A stretch of DNA of 64,000 nt, from contig NZ_CP090365.1 in assembly GCF_021432065.1 (NCBI RefSeq), forward strand, positions 1,178,001 through 1,242,000, in the 5' to 3' direction. Numbering within the stretch: the stretch's first letter is position 1; every line of letters begins with the position of its first letter. Shown here in pieces: positions 46,493 through 53,540 of this stretch. The notes beneath the pieces were generated by a model. That model saw only the letters and a list, made by a program, of their open reading frames with translations. It did no database searches and was not told where the DNA came from. Source of the DNA: Photobacterium sp. TLY01. GTDB taxonomy: Bacteria; Pseudomonadota; Gammaproteobacteria; Enterobacterales; Vibrionaceae. The position numbers were made by a program, and so were the translations under genes.

Positions 46493-47491
46493 TCAGAACA
46501 AGGCTATCCCTAGCGCTCGTTTCACATCATGCAGCACGTTTTGGCTGGCTATATTCGCTTTCTCAGTGCCTTTTCTCAACACATCCACCAACATGCTTTT
46601 GTCTGACAGTAACCGCTCCCTCTCCTGCCTGATCGGCTCCAGCAGCGTTTGTAAGCAATCTTCCAGGATCTGCTTGGTTTTACCGTCACCCAATCCGCCC
46701 TGACGGTAGGCTTGTTTTAGTGATTTTACATAAGCAATATCCGGATGAAATGCGTCCAGGTAGGTAAACACCACATTGCCTTCGATTTGTCCGGGATCCT
46801 CAACCCTTAAGTGATTTGGATCGGTGTACATGGCTTTCACCGCCGCACGTATTTCCTTTGCACTTGCGCCAAGCGTGATGGCCGTCCCCTGGGATTTTGA
46901 CATCTTCGCTTTACCGTCCAGCCCTGGCAATCTGGGTACCTTACTGATCAAAGGGCGACATTCCTCCAGAATGCACTGCCCTGCAATATGATTGAAGCGC
47001 CGGACGATCTCATTGGTCTGTTCAATCATGGGTAATTGATCATCACCAACCGGAACAAGACCCGCCCGAAATGCTGTAATATCAGCAGCCTGGCTGATGG
47101 GATAAGTCAGAAAGCCGGCGGGGATAGCCCTGCCAAATCCTCTGGCATGGATTTCATTCTTTACTGTTGGATTACGCTCCAGGCGTGCAATGGAGACCAG
47201 GTTGGCATAATACATTGCGAGCTCAGGAAGAGCCGGTAACGAAGACTGAAGGCAAATAGTAGTTTTATCTGGGTCAATTCCCACGGCCAGATAATCAGCC
47301 ACGACGTTCAAAATATTGTCTGCGACCTTTGCCGGATGATGACCGTTATCGGTTAACGCCTGTAAGTCAGCGACCAGTATGGTCTGTTGATGGGAATGCT
47401 GAAGCATGACGCGCTGCTGAAGCGAGCCGGCAAAGTGCCCTAAATGTAAGGGGCCGGTTGGCCTGTCACCGGTAAGAATTTGTTCTTTCAT
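46493..47491 (-). CDS. trpS: Tryptophanyl-tRNA synthetase
   Basis: The 332-residue class I synthetase has the HIGH-type motif HLGH (residues 16-19) and KMSKS (about 195). It charges tRNA-Trp. The start MKEQILTGDRPTG resembles the second type of bacterial TrpRS, which often exists beside a housekeeping copy or carries indolmycin tolerance; whether another trpS exists in this genome cannot be seen. The Shine-Dalgarno GAGGA six bases before the ATG can be buried in an 11-bp stem with the leader, and a Trp-Trp leader peptide lies upstream, so expression is probably controlled by tryptophan or charged tRNA-Trp. Confidence 0.93.
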   Translation of the reverse strand: MKEQILTGDRPTGPLHLGHFAGSLQQRVMLQHSHQQTILVADLQALTDNGHHPAKVADNILNVVADYLAVGIDPDKTTICLQSSLPALPELAMYYANLVSIARLERNPTVKNEIHARGFGRAIPAGFLTYPISQAADITAFRAGLVPVGDDQLPMIEQTNEIVRRFNHIAGQCILEECRPLISKVPRLPGLDGKAKMSKSQGTAITLGASAKEIRAAVKAMYTDPNHLRVEDPGQIEGNVVFTYLDAFHPDIAYVKSLKQAYRQGGLGDGKTKQILEDCLQTLLEPIRQERERLLSDKSMLVDVLRKGTEKANIASQNVLHDVKRALGIALF

Positions 47492-47495
47492 TTAT

Positions 47496-47584
47496 TTTCC
47501 TCAGTGTAGTAAACACCAGTGGCCACTAAGGAAACATTCATTCGGAAGAAACGTAGTGCATTCATTAGCAGCCAGTATGGCGGC
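47496..47584 (-). promoter_or_regulatory. Predicted trpS attenuator: SD-sequestering stem and competing hairpins
   Basis: On the minus strand TTTCCTTAGTG (47524-47534) can pair over 11 bp, with one G-U, with CACTGAGGAAA (47496-47506), which holds the trpS Shine-Dalgarno. Upstream, GCCGCC and GGCTGC form a hairpin (47568-47584) with one mismatch. Its first arm (47580-47584) can instead pair with GCGGC at 47606-47610, which is also part of the hairpin at the end of the leader peptide (CGCTCT / AGAGCG, 47608-47623). Mutually exclusive structures of this kind are typical of leader-peptide attenuators. There is no T-run, so control would be at translation. Confidence 0.6.
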
Positions 47585-47614
47585 AAATGAACGTAAGTAT
47601 TCAGCGCCGCTCTG

Positions 47615-47668
47615 TTAAGAGCGCCACCAACGAATGGATAGAATAAGCGTGAAGCCGAATATTTTCAT
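47615..47668 (-). CDS. Putative Trp-Trp leader peptide of trpS (17 aa)
   Basis: The short frame reads MKIFGFTLILSIRWWRS and stops 123 bases before trpS. Tandem Trp codons stand four codons before the stop, and the last codons form one arm of a hairpin. Trp is rare, so two in a row in a short peptide directly upstream of a Trp-tRNA synthetase gene fits a sensor of charged tRNA-Trp: ribosomes would stall at the Trp codons during starvation and change the downstream folding. The weak point is the start: GGGG lies too close to the ATG to be a good Shine-Dalgarno. Confidence 0.6.
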   Translation of the reverse strand: MKIFGFTLILSIRWWRS

Positions 47669-47802
47669 ACCCCAAACACTAACTGGCTATCGGTCGCCTT
47701 GCAACCATATTCAGTCAGTTTCTCAAAACTTGAGTTTGGCATTCAACAGACAACCGTCATTCTGTTGATAAGGCTGCTGTTTATTCTGAATTCGCTAAGA
47801 GA

Positions 47803-47834
47803 TAAATAAAAAGCCAGAGCGAACCACTCTGGCT
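47803..47834 (-). terminator. Terminator of the small gene 47844-48020
   Basis: On the minus strand an 8-bp stem (AGCCAGAG / CTCTGGCT) is followed by TTTTTATTTATC, ten bases after the stop codon. It separates this gene from the trpS leader, so trpS has its own promoter between about 47670 and 47800. Confidence 0.85.
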
Positions 47835-47843
47835 GACAACCCG

Positions 47844-48020
47844 TTAGCTGGCAGGATACTCCCCTTCTTTTCTCTGACGAGAACGCTGAATGGTCCAATG
47901 CTCATTCGGATCGTAATTTTCATCACACAGGTCGATTGAGAAACCCATATCAACAATTTCTTTCAATGTCAGGTTATCCGCCAAATGGGCGATATCACCA
48001 GATCTATTACGTAATTCCAT
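47844..48020 (-). CDS. Small hypothetical protein (58 aa)
   Basis: The protein begins MELRNRSGDIAHLADNLTL, has an acidic middle (DLCDENYDPNEHW) and a basic C-terminal part (QRSRQRKEGEYPAS). No family is recognised; no signal peptide or membrane helix is present. AGG lies about eight bases before the ATG at 48020; a GTG at 48041 would add seven residues but lacks a Shine-Dalgarno. A well-formed terminator just after the stop supports a real, single-gene transcript. Confidence 0.65.
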   Translation of the reverse strand: MELRNRSGDIAHLADNLTLKEIVDMGFSIDLCDENYDPNEHWTIQRSRQRKEGEYPAS

Positions 48021-48323
48021 AACCGTACCTATCTCTGTCACCTACATGATAACCCGTCCCTGATGTATCTCCCTTCCCTGAAGCCTCTCTGTGACTTTAA
48101 CTATAGCTTCATTAGAAGCAGTATGCGGCTTTCAGCCCTGTTACCTTACCTTCAGAGGTAAACAGTAAAAGCTGGATCGGTCTCTAATTTCCAGTACTAA
48201 GAATAAAATCAATATGATGAATTCCTTTTGCCTGACGCTCAGGCTACTATAATCGGAATACATTTCTTGTCTTCCTCTGTGCAGACATGAGGCAATCCGG
48301 CGAGTGGATTAAGGGAAGCTGCA
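48021..48323. other. Intergenic region between the small gene and cheV
   Basis: This space holds the divergent start regions of the small gene (minus) and cheV (plus). Apart from the possible cheV promoter near 48226-48253 I see no gene, repeat or RNA structure. Confidence 0.4.
48226..48253 (+). promoter_or_regulatory. Possible sigma-70 promoter of cheV with a hairpin in the spacer
   Basis: A perfect -10 box TATAAT (48248-48253) lies about 70 bases before cheV. A TTTTGC hexamer is 16 bases upstream. The spacer holds a perfect inverted repeat, GCCTGA-CGC-TCAGGC (48230-48244), which could be an operator. Confidence 0.4.
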
Positions 48324-49229
48324 ATGCTCAAAACCGCAACAAATCAATCTCAGGGGATGCTGCTGTTCCGGCTGAATTCCCGGCAACTCTTTGCTATCGG
48401 CACATTGAAAGTTAAAGAAATCGTGCCCTTTACGCCATTGACAGCCATTCCGCAGTCCCACCCAACCGTGTTAGGCGCAGCCAGCCTGCGTGGCGATACG
48501 CTGCCTGTCATCGACATGGCTAAAGCAATTGGCTACCCGGCGCTGACTCAGGAAGAACTCAAGAAATGCTACATTATTATTACTGACTGCCGCCGCAAAC
48601 TGGTCGGTTTTCTGGTCCGTGGTATCGATAAAATCACTGAATGTAACTGGCACAATATTGATGCGCCGCCGCCCTCCCTTGGCCGGAACATCTTTGTCAC
48701 GGGTGTGACGAATATAGAGAATCAACTCGTTCAACTGCTTGATATTGAACTGTTACTTTCTAAAGTCTTTCCTGACTCACCGGAAAGCCTGCATCCGGTA
48801 TTAACCGATGTTCAGCGAGAAATCCTCAGACCACTCAAAATCCTTTTGGTGGATGATTCGGCCGTTGCACGACGCCAGCTTTGTCAGGCAATGGACAGCG
48901 TCAGTATCCCCTACCACATCGCCACCACAGGGACAGACGCGCTGAGAATGCTGAATCAGGCTGCCGATGCCGGTCAGCCATTTGAAATTCTTGTCAGCGA
49001 CATTGAAATGCCGGGCTTGGATGGCTACGAATTAGCCTTTGAAGTGCAAAATAATTCAAAACTCACAGGCACTTACATCATTCTTCACACGTCGCTTTCC
49101 AGTGAGATCAGTGTCTCGCAGGCGCATCAGGTCGGTGCCCATGAAGCACTGACTAAATTTGAAGCCAACGAGTTAATTCATGCCATGTTACGCGGTGCGC
49201 ACCAGCAGCAAGAAAGCAAGGTTGGCTGA
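48324..49229 (+). CDS. cheV: Chemotaxis coupling protein CheV
   Basis: The 301-residue protein joins a CheW-like domain (about 8-155) to a receiver domain (about 170-292). The receiver has the acidic pair in LLVDDSAVARRQ, the phosphate-accepting Asp in VSDIEMPGLDGYEL (about residue 226), Thr in HTSLSS and Lys in ALTKFE. CheV links receptors to CheA and adapts the signal when phosphorylated. AAGGGA precedes the start. The gene stands alone; an Aer-like receptor lies 11 kb away, and no flagellar genes are in the window. Confidence 0.94.
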   Translation: MLKTATNQSQGMLLFRLNSRQLFAIGTLKVKEIVPFTPLTAIPQSHPTVLGAASLRGDTLPVIDMAKAIGYPALTQEELKKCYIIITDCRRKLVGFLVRGIDKITECNWHNIDAPPPSLGRNIFVTGVTNIENQLVQLLDIELLLSKVFPDSPESLHPVLTDVQREILRPLKILLVDDSAVARRQLCQAMDSVSIPYHIATTGTDALRMLNQAADAGQPFEILVSDIEMPGLDGYELAFEVQNNSKLTGTYIILHTSLSSEISVSQAHQVGAHEALTKFEANELIHAMLRGAHQQQESKVG

Positions 49230-49346
49230 AGTTCAAAAAAATTACATCGTTTAGTCCGTTCTAACAAAAAACTGACATTCAGTGCGGCAGCTATGGCACA
49301 GTTGCCGCTATCAGTATTATTCAGCTATCAGTAACGGATTAACACC

Positions 49347-49652
49347 ATGTTCAAGCGCATTGTCTTCAGTGCCATGCTTCTGACTGCCTCCACCACTGCT
49401 TTCGCCAATCCAGAATTGCTCTCTCCCGATGAAGCAAACCACGGTCATTTTCAGCTCATTGAAACCATTGAGATCCAAGGGGATATCGATGACAGCATTG
49501 CCCAGCTGATCGATAAATCACTCGAAAATAAAAACGGCCAATACTATGCCATTGATACCATCAAAGAAGACACCAGAAAGGAAACACTGACGCTCGTCAT
49601 CAAGCTCTACAACGAGCCGGCAGGTATGATGACCGATCAACTGGCAGCGTAA
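49347..49652 (+). CDS. Small periplasmic protein of unknown function
   Basis: The 101-residue protein has a signal peptide (MFKRIVFSAMLLTASTTAFA) and a mature part of about 80 residues: FQLIETIEIQGDIDDSIAQL, then GQYYAIDTIKED, then TLVIKLYN. The alternation of strand-helix-strand and the YYAID phrase recall the small BhsA/McbA/YdgH (DUF1471) stress proteins, but this is a weak likeness and there is no membership claim. The Shine-Dalgarno is weak. It lies alone between cheV and yjjG. Confidence 0.75.
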   Translation: MFKRIVFSAMLLTASTTAFANPELLSPDEANHGHFQLIETIEIQGDIDDSIAQLIDKSLENKNGQYYAIDTIKEDTRKETLTLVIKLYNEPAGMMTDQLAA

Positions 49653-49756
49653 ACTTTCGTTCAACAATGTGTTTCCACTGGTTTTTCCGATTCCTTTTGT
49701 TGGGCAGCCCCTAAAAGAGTAGTATGTGTGCCTCTGCAACTTCAAAGGCTTAATGT

Positions 49757-50431
49757 ATGAAATACCAGTGGATTCTGTTTGATGCTGACGAGACTCTTTT
49801 TCACTTTGACGCTTACCGCGGCCTGAAGCTGATGTTTTCACGCTTTGAGGTCGATTTTACGCCTGAGCATTTCTCCGACTACCAGCGCGTCAATCAGCCG
49901 CTTTGGGTTGACTACCAAAACGGTGATATCGACGCACAACAGCTGAAGCATCAGCGTTTTGAATTCTGGGCGCAGCGACTGGGTGTGACCACTGCGACCC
50001 TCAACAGTGCCTTTCTCGAAGCCATGGCAGATACCTGCTCTTTGTTACCCGGTGCTGCCACATTGCTTGAACGCCTAAGTCCTCACGTGAAAATGGGCAT
50101 CATCACCAATGGTTTCACTGAGTTGCAGGATATTCGCTTGCAGAGAACCGGTGTCGAACATTATTTTTCTTCTCTGATTATTTCGGAAAAAGTAGGCGCC
50201 GCCAAACCCTCCCCGGTCATCTTTGACTATGCCATCAACGCGATTGGCAATCCGGCGCCGAGTAAAGTACTGATGGTGGGAGATAACCCGCATTCCGATA
50301 TTTTAGGTGGGATCAATGCCGGAATGGACACATGCTGGCTGAATCATCACGATGCACAAACACCTGAAGGTATCAGACCAAGCTACACTGTGCGCCATCT
50401 GGATGAGCTGACAAATCTGCTCTTTCGCTAA
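49757..50431 (+). CDS. yjjG: HAD-type pyrimidine 5'-nucleotidase YjjG
   Basis: The 224-residue protein starts MKYQWILFDADETLFHFD, with Asp 9 and Asp 11 as catalytic pair, then IITNGF (motif II), Lys in VGAAKPSPVIF (motif III) and VGDNPHSDILGGINAG (motif IV). Phrases such as NQPLWVDYQNGDID match E. coli YjjG closely. It dephosphorylates dUMP, dTMP and UMP and helps remove modified pyrimidine nucleotides. The length is usual for the family. A hairpin without T-run follows at 50498-50519. Confidence 0.94.
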   Translation: MKYQWILFDADETLFHFDAYRGLKLMFSRFEVDFTPEHFSDYQRVNQPLWVDYQNGDIDAQQLKHQRFEFWAQRLGVTTATLNSAFLEAMADTCSLLPGAATLLERLSPHVKMGIITNGFTELQDIRLQRTGVEHYFSSLIISEKVGAAKPSPVIFDYAINAIGNPAPSKVLMVGDNPHSDILGGINAGMDTCWLNHHDAQTPEGIRPSYTVRHLDELTNLLFR

Positions 50432-50497
50432 GTCTTGAGGAGTTGCTCTGGATGGGGGGGAACGATTGATGAAAGATGCAGTACCTTAGATATAACA

Positions 50498-50519
50498 AAG
50501 CGCACCTGTGAGTGCGCTT
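50498..50519. terminator. Hairpin between convergent yjjG and small gene
   Basis: An 8-bp perfect stem (AAGCGCAC / GTGCGCTT) with a six-base loop and no T-run; a possible weak bidirectional terminator. Confidence 0.4.
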
Positions 50520-50569
50520 ATCATGTCTGGCTAGCCAAACTGAGGGGCTATGTTGTCAAAAAAGCCTAA

Positions 50570-50734
50570 TTATTCGTAGTCGAAATCGATGTACTCACCG
50601 CTGTCCTGACGCTGTCGCGTTGATCGGCGTTTTTTCTTCCGCGCCTGCTGATTGTAATCTAAAAAGTCATCGTTAAAGTCACTCTTAAATTTGGACTTAG
50701 ACCCTTTGCGGAACTTCTCATCTAACTTTGCCAT
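50570..50734 (-). CDS. Small basic hypothetical protein (54 aa)
   Basis: The protein begins MAKLDEKFRKGSKSKFKSDF, has a stretch of Lys and Arg (QQARKKKRRSTRQRQ) and ends acidic and aromatic (YIDFDYE). The charge pattern suggests a small nucleic-acid- or ribosome-associated protein, but no family is recognised. AGGAA seven bases before the ATG at 50734 sets the start; a longer reading from 50890 has no Shine-Dalgarno. Confidence 0.7.
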   Translation of the reverse strand: MAKLDEKFRKGSKSKFKSDFNDDFLDYNQQARKKKRRSTRQRQDSGEYIDFDYE

Positions 50735-51009
50735 GCTTGTTTCCTGACACACAACCAGATAAAAACATTGAGTATATTCGGTTGCCATGATTGGCAGACC
50801 ATCACCACTAAGCATAGGGTAACGATTTAAAAATACACAAATGCTTAGTGTTACAATCAGGCGGTCAATTCGTTCACTGTACATAGCCAAAACAGTGATG
50901 AACTAGATGAACCGACCCCTTCAGCAGCGAGACTAATGCAAAGCCCGAATCTCTGTACAACAAGATATTTTAATCAAGACAATAAAATATTCTACTCGCA
51001 AAAATAACC

Positions 51010-51870
51010 TCAGACACGCTCACTAACTTCACTGAATGCGACATCCAGCAAGCTGTTCAGCAGCTCAACTTTTTCATTGTCATCACGCCAGACTAAGTAC
51101 AAAGACTGCTCCATGACCGGGGCATGATTGACCAGATGCAGCTCACCGGATTCCACACTGTGAGCAATAACCGGAGACGGTAAATAGCCGACGCCACCAT
51201 TATTCAGCAAATGTTCTAAAGCCATTTTACTGGAATGGGTATGTAGGATAGGTGTTTTCTGCAGTTCATTGATCCGGCTGTGATCAACGGCAAACCGTGT
51301 GCCCCAGTCCAGATAAATCAAAGGAAAGTCCTTGATGTCAGCCATACTGCAATCAGACTGATGACAAACCAGCTGTAACTGATAGTCCCTAACTTTATTG
51401 ACCATCAGATCATCAATCTTAGGTGGCTCACTCGTAATCACCACATCCAGGCTTTTATTGAGTATCTGCTTCGCCTGAGCCTGACGGGGAACCGTTTCCA
51501 GGCGCAAGGCTAGTTCGGGAATCGCACCATAAATACGGCTGATCCAGTCTGACAGGCCGTCAAACTCCCACACCAGAGCGGAAGCCCCCAAGGTGATCTG
51601 ATTATTCCGTGAGTCCGACAGTGCCACATCCTGACGCGCCCTGCTCCAGGTCTGCAAGATCGCCTCCGCATACGGCTGAAGACGTTCACCCGCCGCAGTC
51701 AGGTGGACATTGCCGCGCTGACGTGAAAATAACGCATTTCCGAGCTGAGATTCCAGCTGGCGTATCCGGAAACTGACTGCAGACTGAGTCAGGTATAAGT
51801 TATCGGCGGCACGGCCAAAATGCCGTGTTTTCGTCACTTCTAGAAATGTTCTGAGTAGTTCGGTGTCCAC
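51010..51870 (-). CDS. hdfR: LysR-family regulator HdfR
   Basis: The 286-residue protein has an N-terminal winged helix (MDTELLRTFLEVTKTRHFGR, then LYLTQSAVSFRIRQLE at about 25-40) and an effector-binding domain. The N terminus is very close to E. coli HdfR, a repressor of flhDC. The divergent neighbour is maoP, as in E. coli, which supports orthology. The control region is the 176 bases between the two genes. The effector ligand is unknown. Confidence 0.9.
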   Translation of the reverse strand: MDTELLRTFLEVTKTRHFGRAADNLYLTQSAVSFRIRQLESQLGNALFSRQRGNVHLTAAGERLQPYAEAILQTWSRARQDVALSDSRNNQITLGASALVWEFDGLSDWISRIYGAIPELALRLETVPRQAQAKQILNKSLDVVITSEPPKIDDLMVNKVRDYQLQLVCHQSDCSMADIKDFPLIYLDWGTRFAVDHSRINELQKTPILHTHSSKMALEHLLNNGGVGYLPSPVIAHSVESGELHLVNHAPVMEQSLYLVWRDDNEKVELLNSLLDVAFSEVSERV

Positions 51871-52046
51871 AAGTAAACCTACATAATGAAGAGTGGGACT
51901 CTGGGCATAAACACCCTTAGCGATAGTACACTGCCCCTCCCCCTCTGATCATCAAAAAGTTTTATCGTTACGACGAAAAAGCTTTGATTTACAACTCGAC
52001 AAACCTGAAAGAATATCTGCGAAAATCTCACATGGCAGGTGATCAG

Positions 52047-52400
52047 ATGAGAAATGTAGGTAAATTTTACGACGATAAAAATTTCCCGCGCGGCTTTAAC
52101 CGCTCTGGTGTTTTCACTGTTGGTGAAGCCAGCATTTTGGAAAGTTACGGAAAAACCATGCGTGGCATCCACGAAGGTCTGCTCCAACCAGAAACACCGG
52201 AAGAAGAGCAGTTTTTTGCTGAAATCACAGGACAGCAGGAAATCTCTTCAGACTTTGCTAAGTGTTGGGTTAAGTACCTGAAACAAACTTCGACCAAAAC
52301 ACGTAGCTATACCCTGTGTAACTCACCTCGCAAATCATCAGCAAACAGTTTTGAAGATGATAGCGATGATGGCGGTAGCGATGACGACATGGATTTTTAA
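52047..52400 (+). CDS. maoP: MaoP / YifE-like DUF413 protein
   Basis: The 117-residue protein has the DUF413 signature KFYDDKNFPRGFNRSGVFTV and VKYLKQTS, as in E. coli MaoP, which with the maoS site organises the Ori macrodomain of the chromosome. The C terminus is extended by an acidic, disordered tail ending DDSDDGGSDDDMDF. Start choice: the ATG at 52047 has AGGTGA five bases upstream; ATG at 52032 or TTG at 51984 would give longer forms without a better site. It is divergent from hdfR, as in E. coli. Confidence 0.88.
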   Translation: MRNVGKFYDDKNFPRGFNRSGVFTVGEASILESYGKTMRGIHEGLLQPETPEEEQFFAEITGQQEISSDFAKCWVKYLKQTSTKTRSYTLCNSPRKSSANSFEDDSDDGGSDDDMDF

Positions 52401-52511
52401 TTAATCCGTCATTTATCGCCATAGCAAGATGCTTTACCGAGCCATTCGCTAACCGCGCATGGCTCTTTTCTTTTTTGCCCGATAAACCGGGCAATCAATT
52501 GGTTAATTGAA

Positions 52512-53540
52512 ATGAAAATTTGCTTCGTAATGTACCCATGGAGCAGAGTCGAGCCTGAAACAGACTCGACGCTGCGTTTGATCCATGAAGTTGCCAGTCG
52601 CGGCCATACTGTCGCTCTGACTACCCCGAGTAACCTGACCATGCGTGACAGCATGGCTATTGCTTTTTGCCGGGTGCTTAAAAAGTCGACAGTGTCTAAC
52701 AATGTGCCAAGCTTTTACCGCAAAGCGGAGTTTCGCAAAGCAGAGCTGCCACTGGCCGGATTTGACGCCATTATCATGCGTGCAAACCCGCCGCTCGATA
52801 CCATGGCGCTGAACTTTCTGGATTCAGTACGTGACGATACTTTCATTTTCAATGACATCGATGGTCTGCGTGTTGCGAACAACAAGCTCTATACCGCTTC
52901 TTTACCGGATCCCAACCGCGAGTTCATTCCGGTAACACACGTGTCGAAAAACCGGGAATACCTGGAACGAGTTCTGGAAGAAAACCCCAATGATCGCATG
53001 ATCATGAAGCCGCTGAACGGTTACGGCGGCAAAGGCGTAATTCTGGTTGAAAAAAGCGCGAAATCCAGCGTGCGCTCCTTGCTGGATTTTTATATCGGCG
53101 ACGACCACAACTATGTGATTTTACAAGACTACATTGAAGGTGCAGAAAAAGGCGACGTTCGTATCATGATGCTGAACGGCGAGCCGATTGGCGCCATGAA
53201 ACGTGTGCCGGCCAAAGATGATGTGCGCTCTAACATTCATGCCGGTGGTCAGGAAGTCAAGCACACCCTGACGAAGCAGGAAATGCGACTGTGTCGCCAT
53301 ATCGGGCCCAAACTGGTTCGTGACGGTCTTTACTTTGTCGGCCTGGATGTCATCAATGGCAAACTGGTTGAAGTGAATGTCCTCAGCCCTGGTGGTATTA
53401 CCCGTATCAATCGCCTGAATCGCACCAAGCTTCAGCGTGAGGTGATTGATTTCGTTGAAAGCGTTGTCAAAGCCAAAGACATCAGTATTGCACGCAAGAA
53501 TAAATTCCGTCAGGTTATCGAAGATGCGTCAACTAACTGA
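52512..53540 (+). CDS. RimK/GshB-like ATP-grasp ligase
   Basis: The 342-residue protein begins MKICFVMYPWSRVEPETDST and contains the ATP-grasp signs MIMKPLNGYGGKGVILVEK (glycine-rich lid, about 165-180), EGAEKGDVRIMMLNGEPIGA (about 210-230) and LYFVGLDVINGKLVEVNVLSPGG with metal-binding Asp/Glu/Asn near the end. Such enzymes join a carboxylate to an amine, as in glutathione synthetase or RimK. It is probably not the main glutathione synthetase: it ends inside a gene for a fused amidohydrolase/metallopeptidase (17-base overlap), so both likely act on one peptide-like substrate. That substrate is unknown. Confidence 0.85.
   Translation: MKICFVMYPWSRVEPETDSTLRLIHEVASRGHTVALTTPSNLTMRDSMAIAFCRVLKKSTVSNNVPSFYRKAEFRKAELPLAGFDAIIMRANPPLDTMALNFLDSVRDDTFIFNDIDGLRVANNKLYTASLPDPNREFIPVTHVSKNREYLERVLEENPNDRMIMKPLNGYGGKGVILVEKSAKSSVRSLLDFYIGDDHNYVILQDYIEGAEKGDVRIMMLNGEPIGAMKRVPAKDDVRSNIHAGGQEVKHTLTKQEMRLCRHIGPKLVRDGLYFVGLDVINGKLVEVNVLSPGGITRINRLNRTKLQREVIDFVESVVKAKDISIARKNKFRQVIEDASTN

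Noticed and set aside
47521..47760. T-box riboswitch upstream of trpS
   Set aside because: No T-box sequence or specifier loop is visible, and T-boxes are rare in gammaproteobacteria; the leader peptide explains the structure better.
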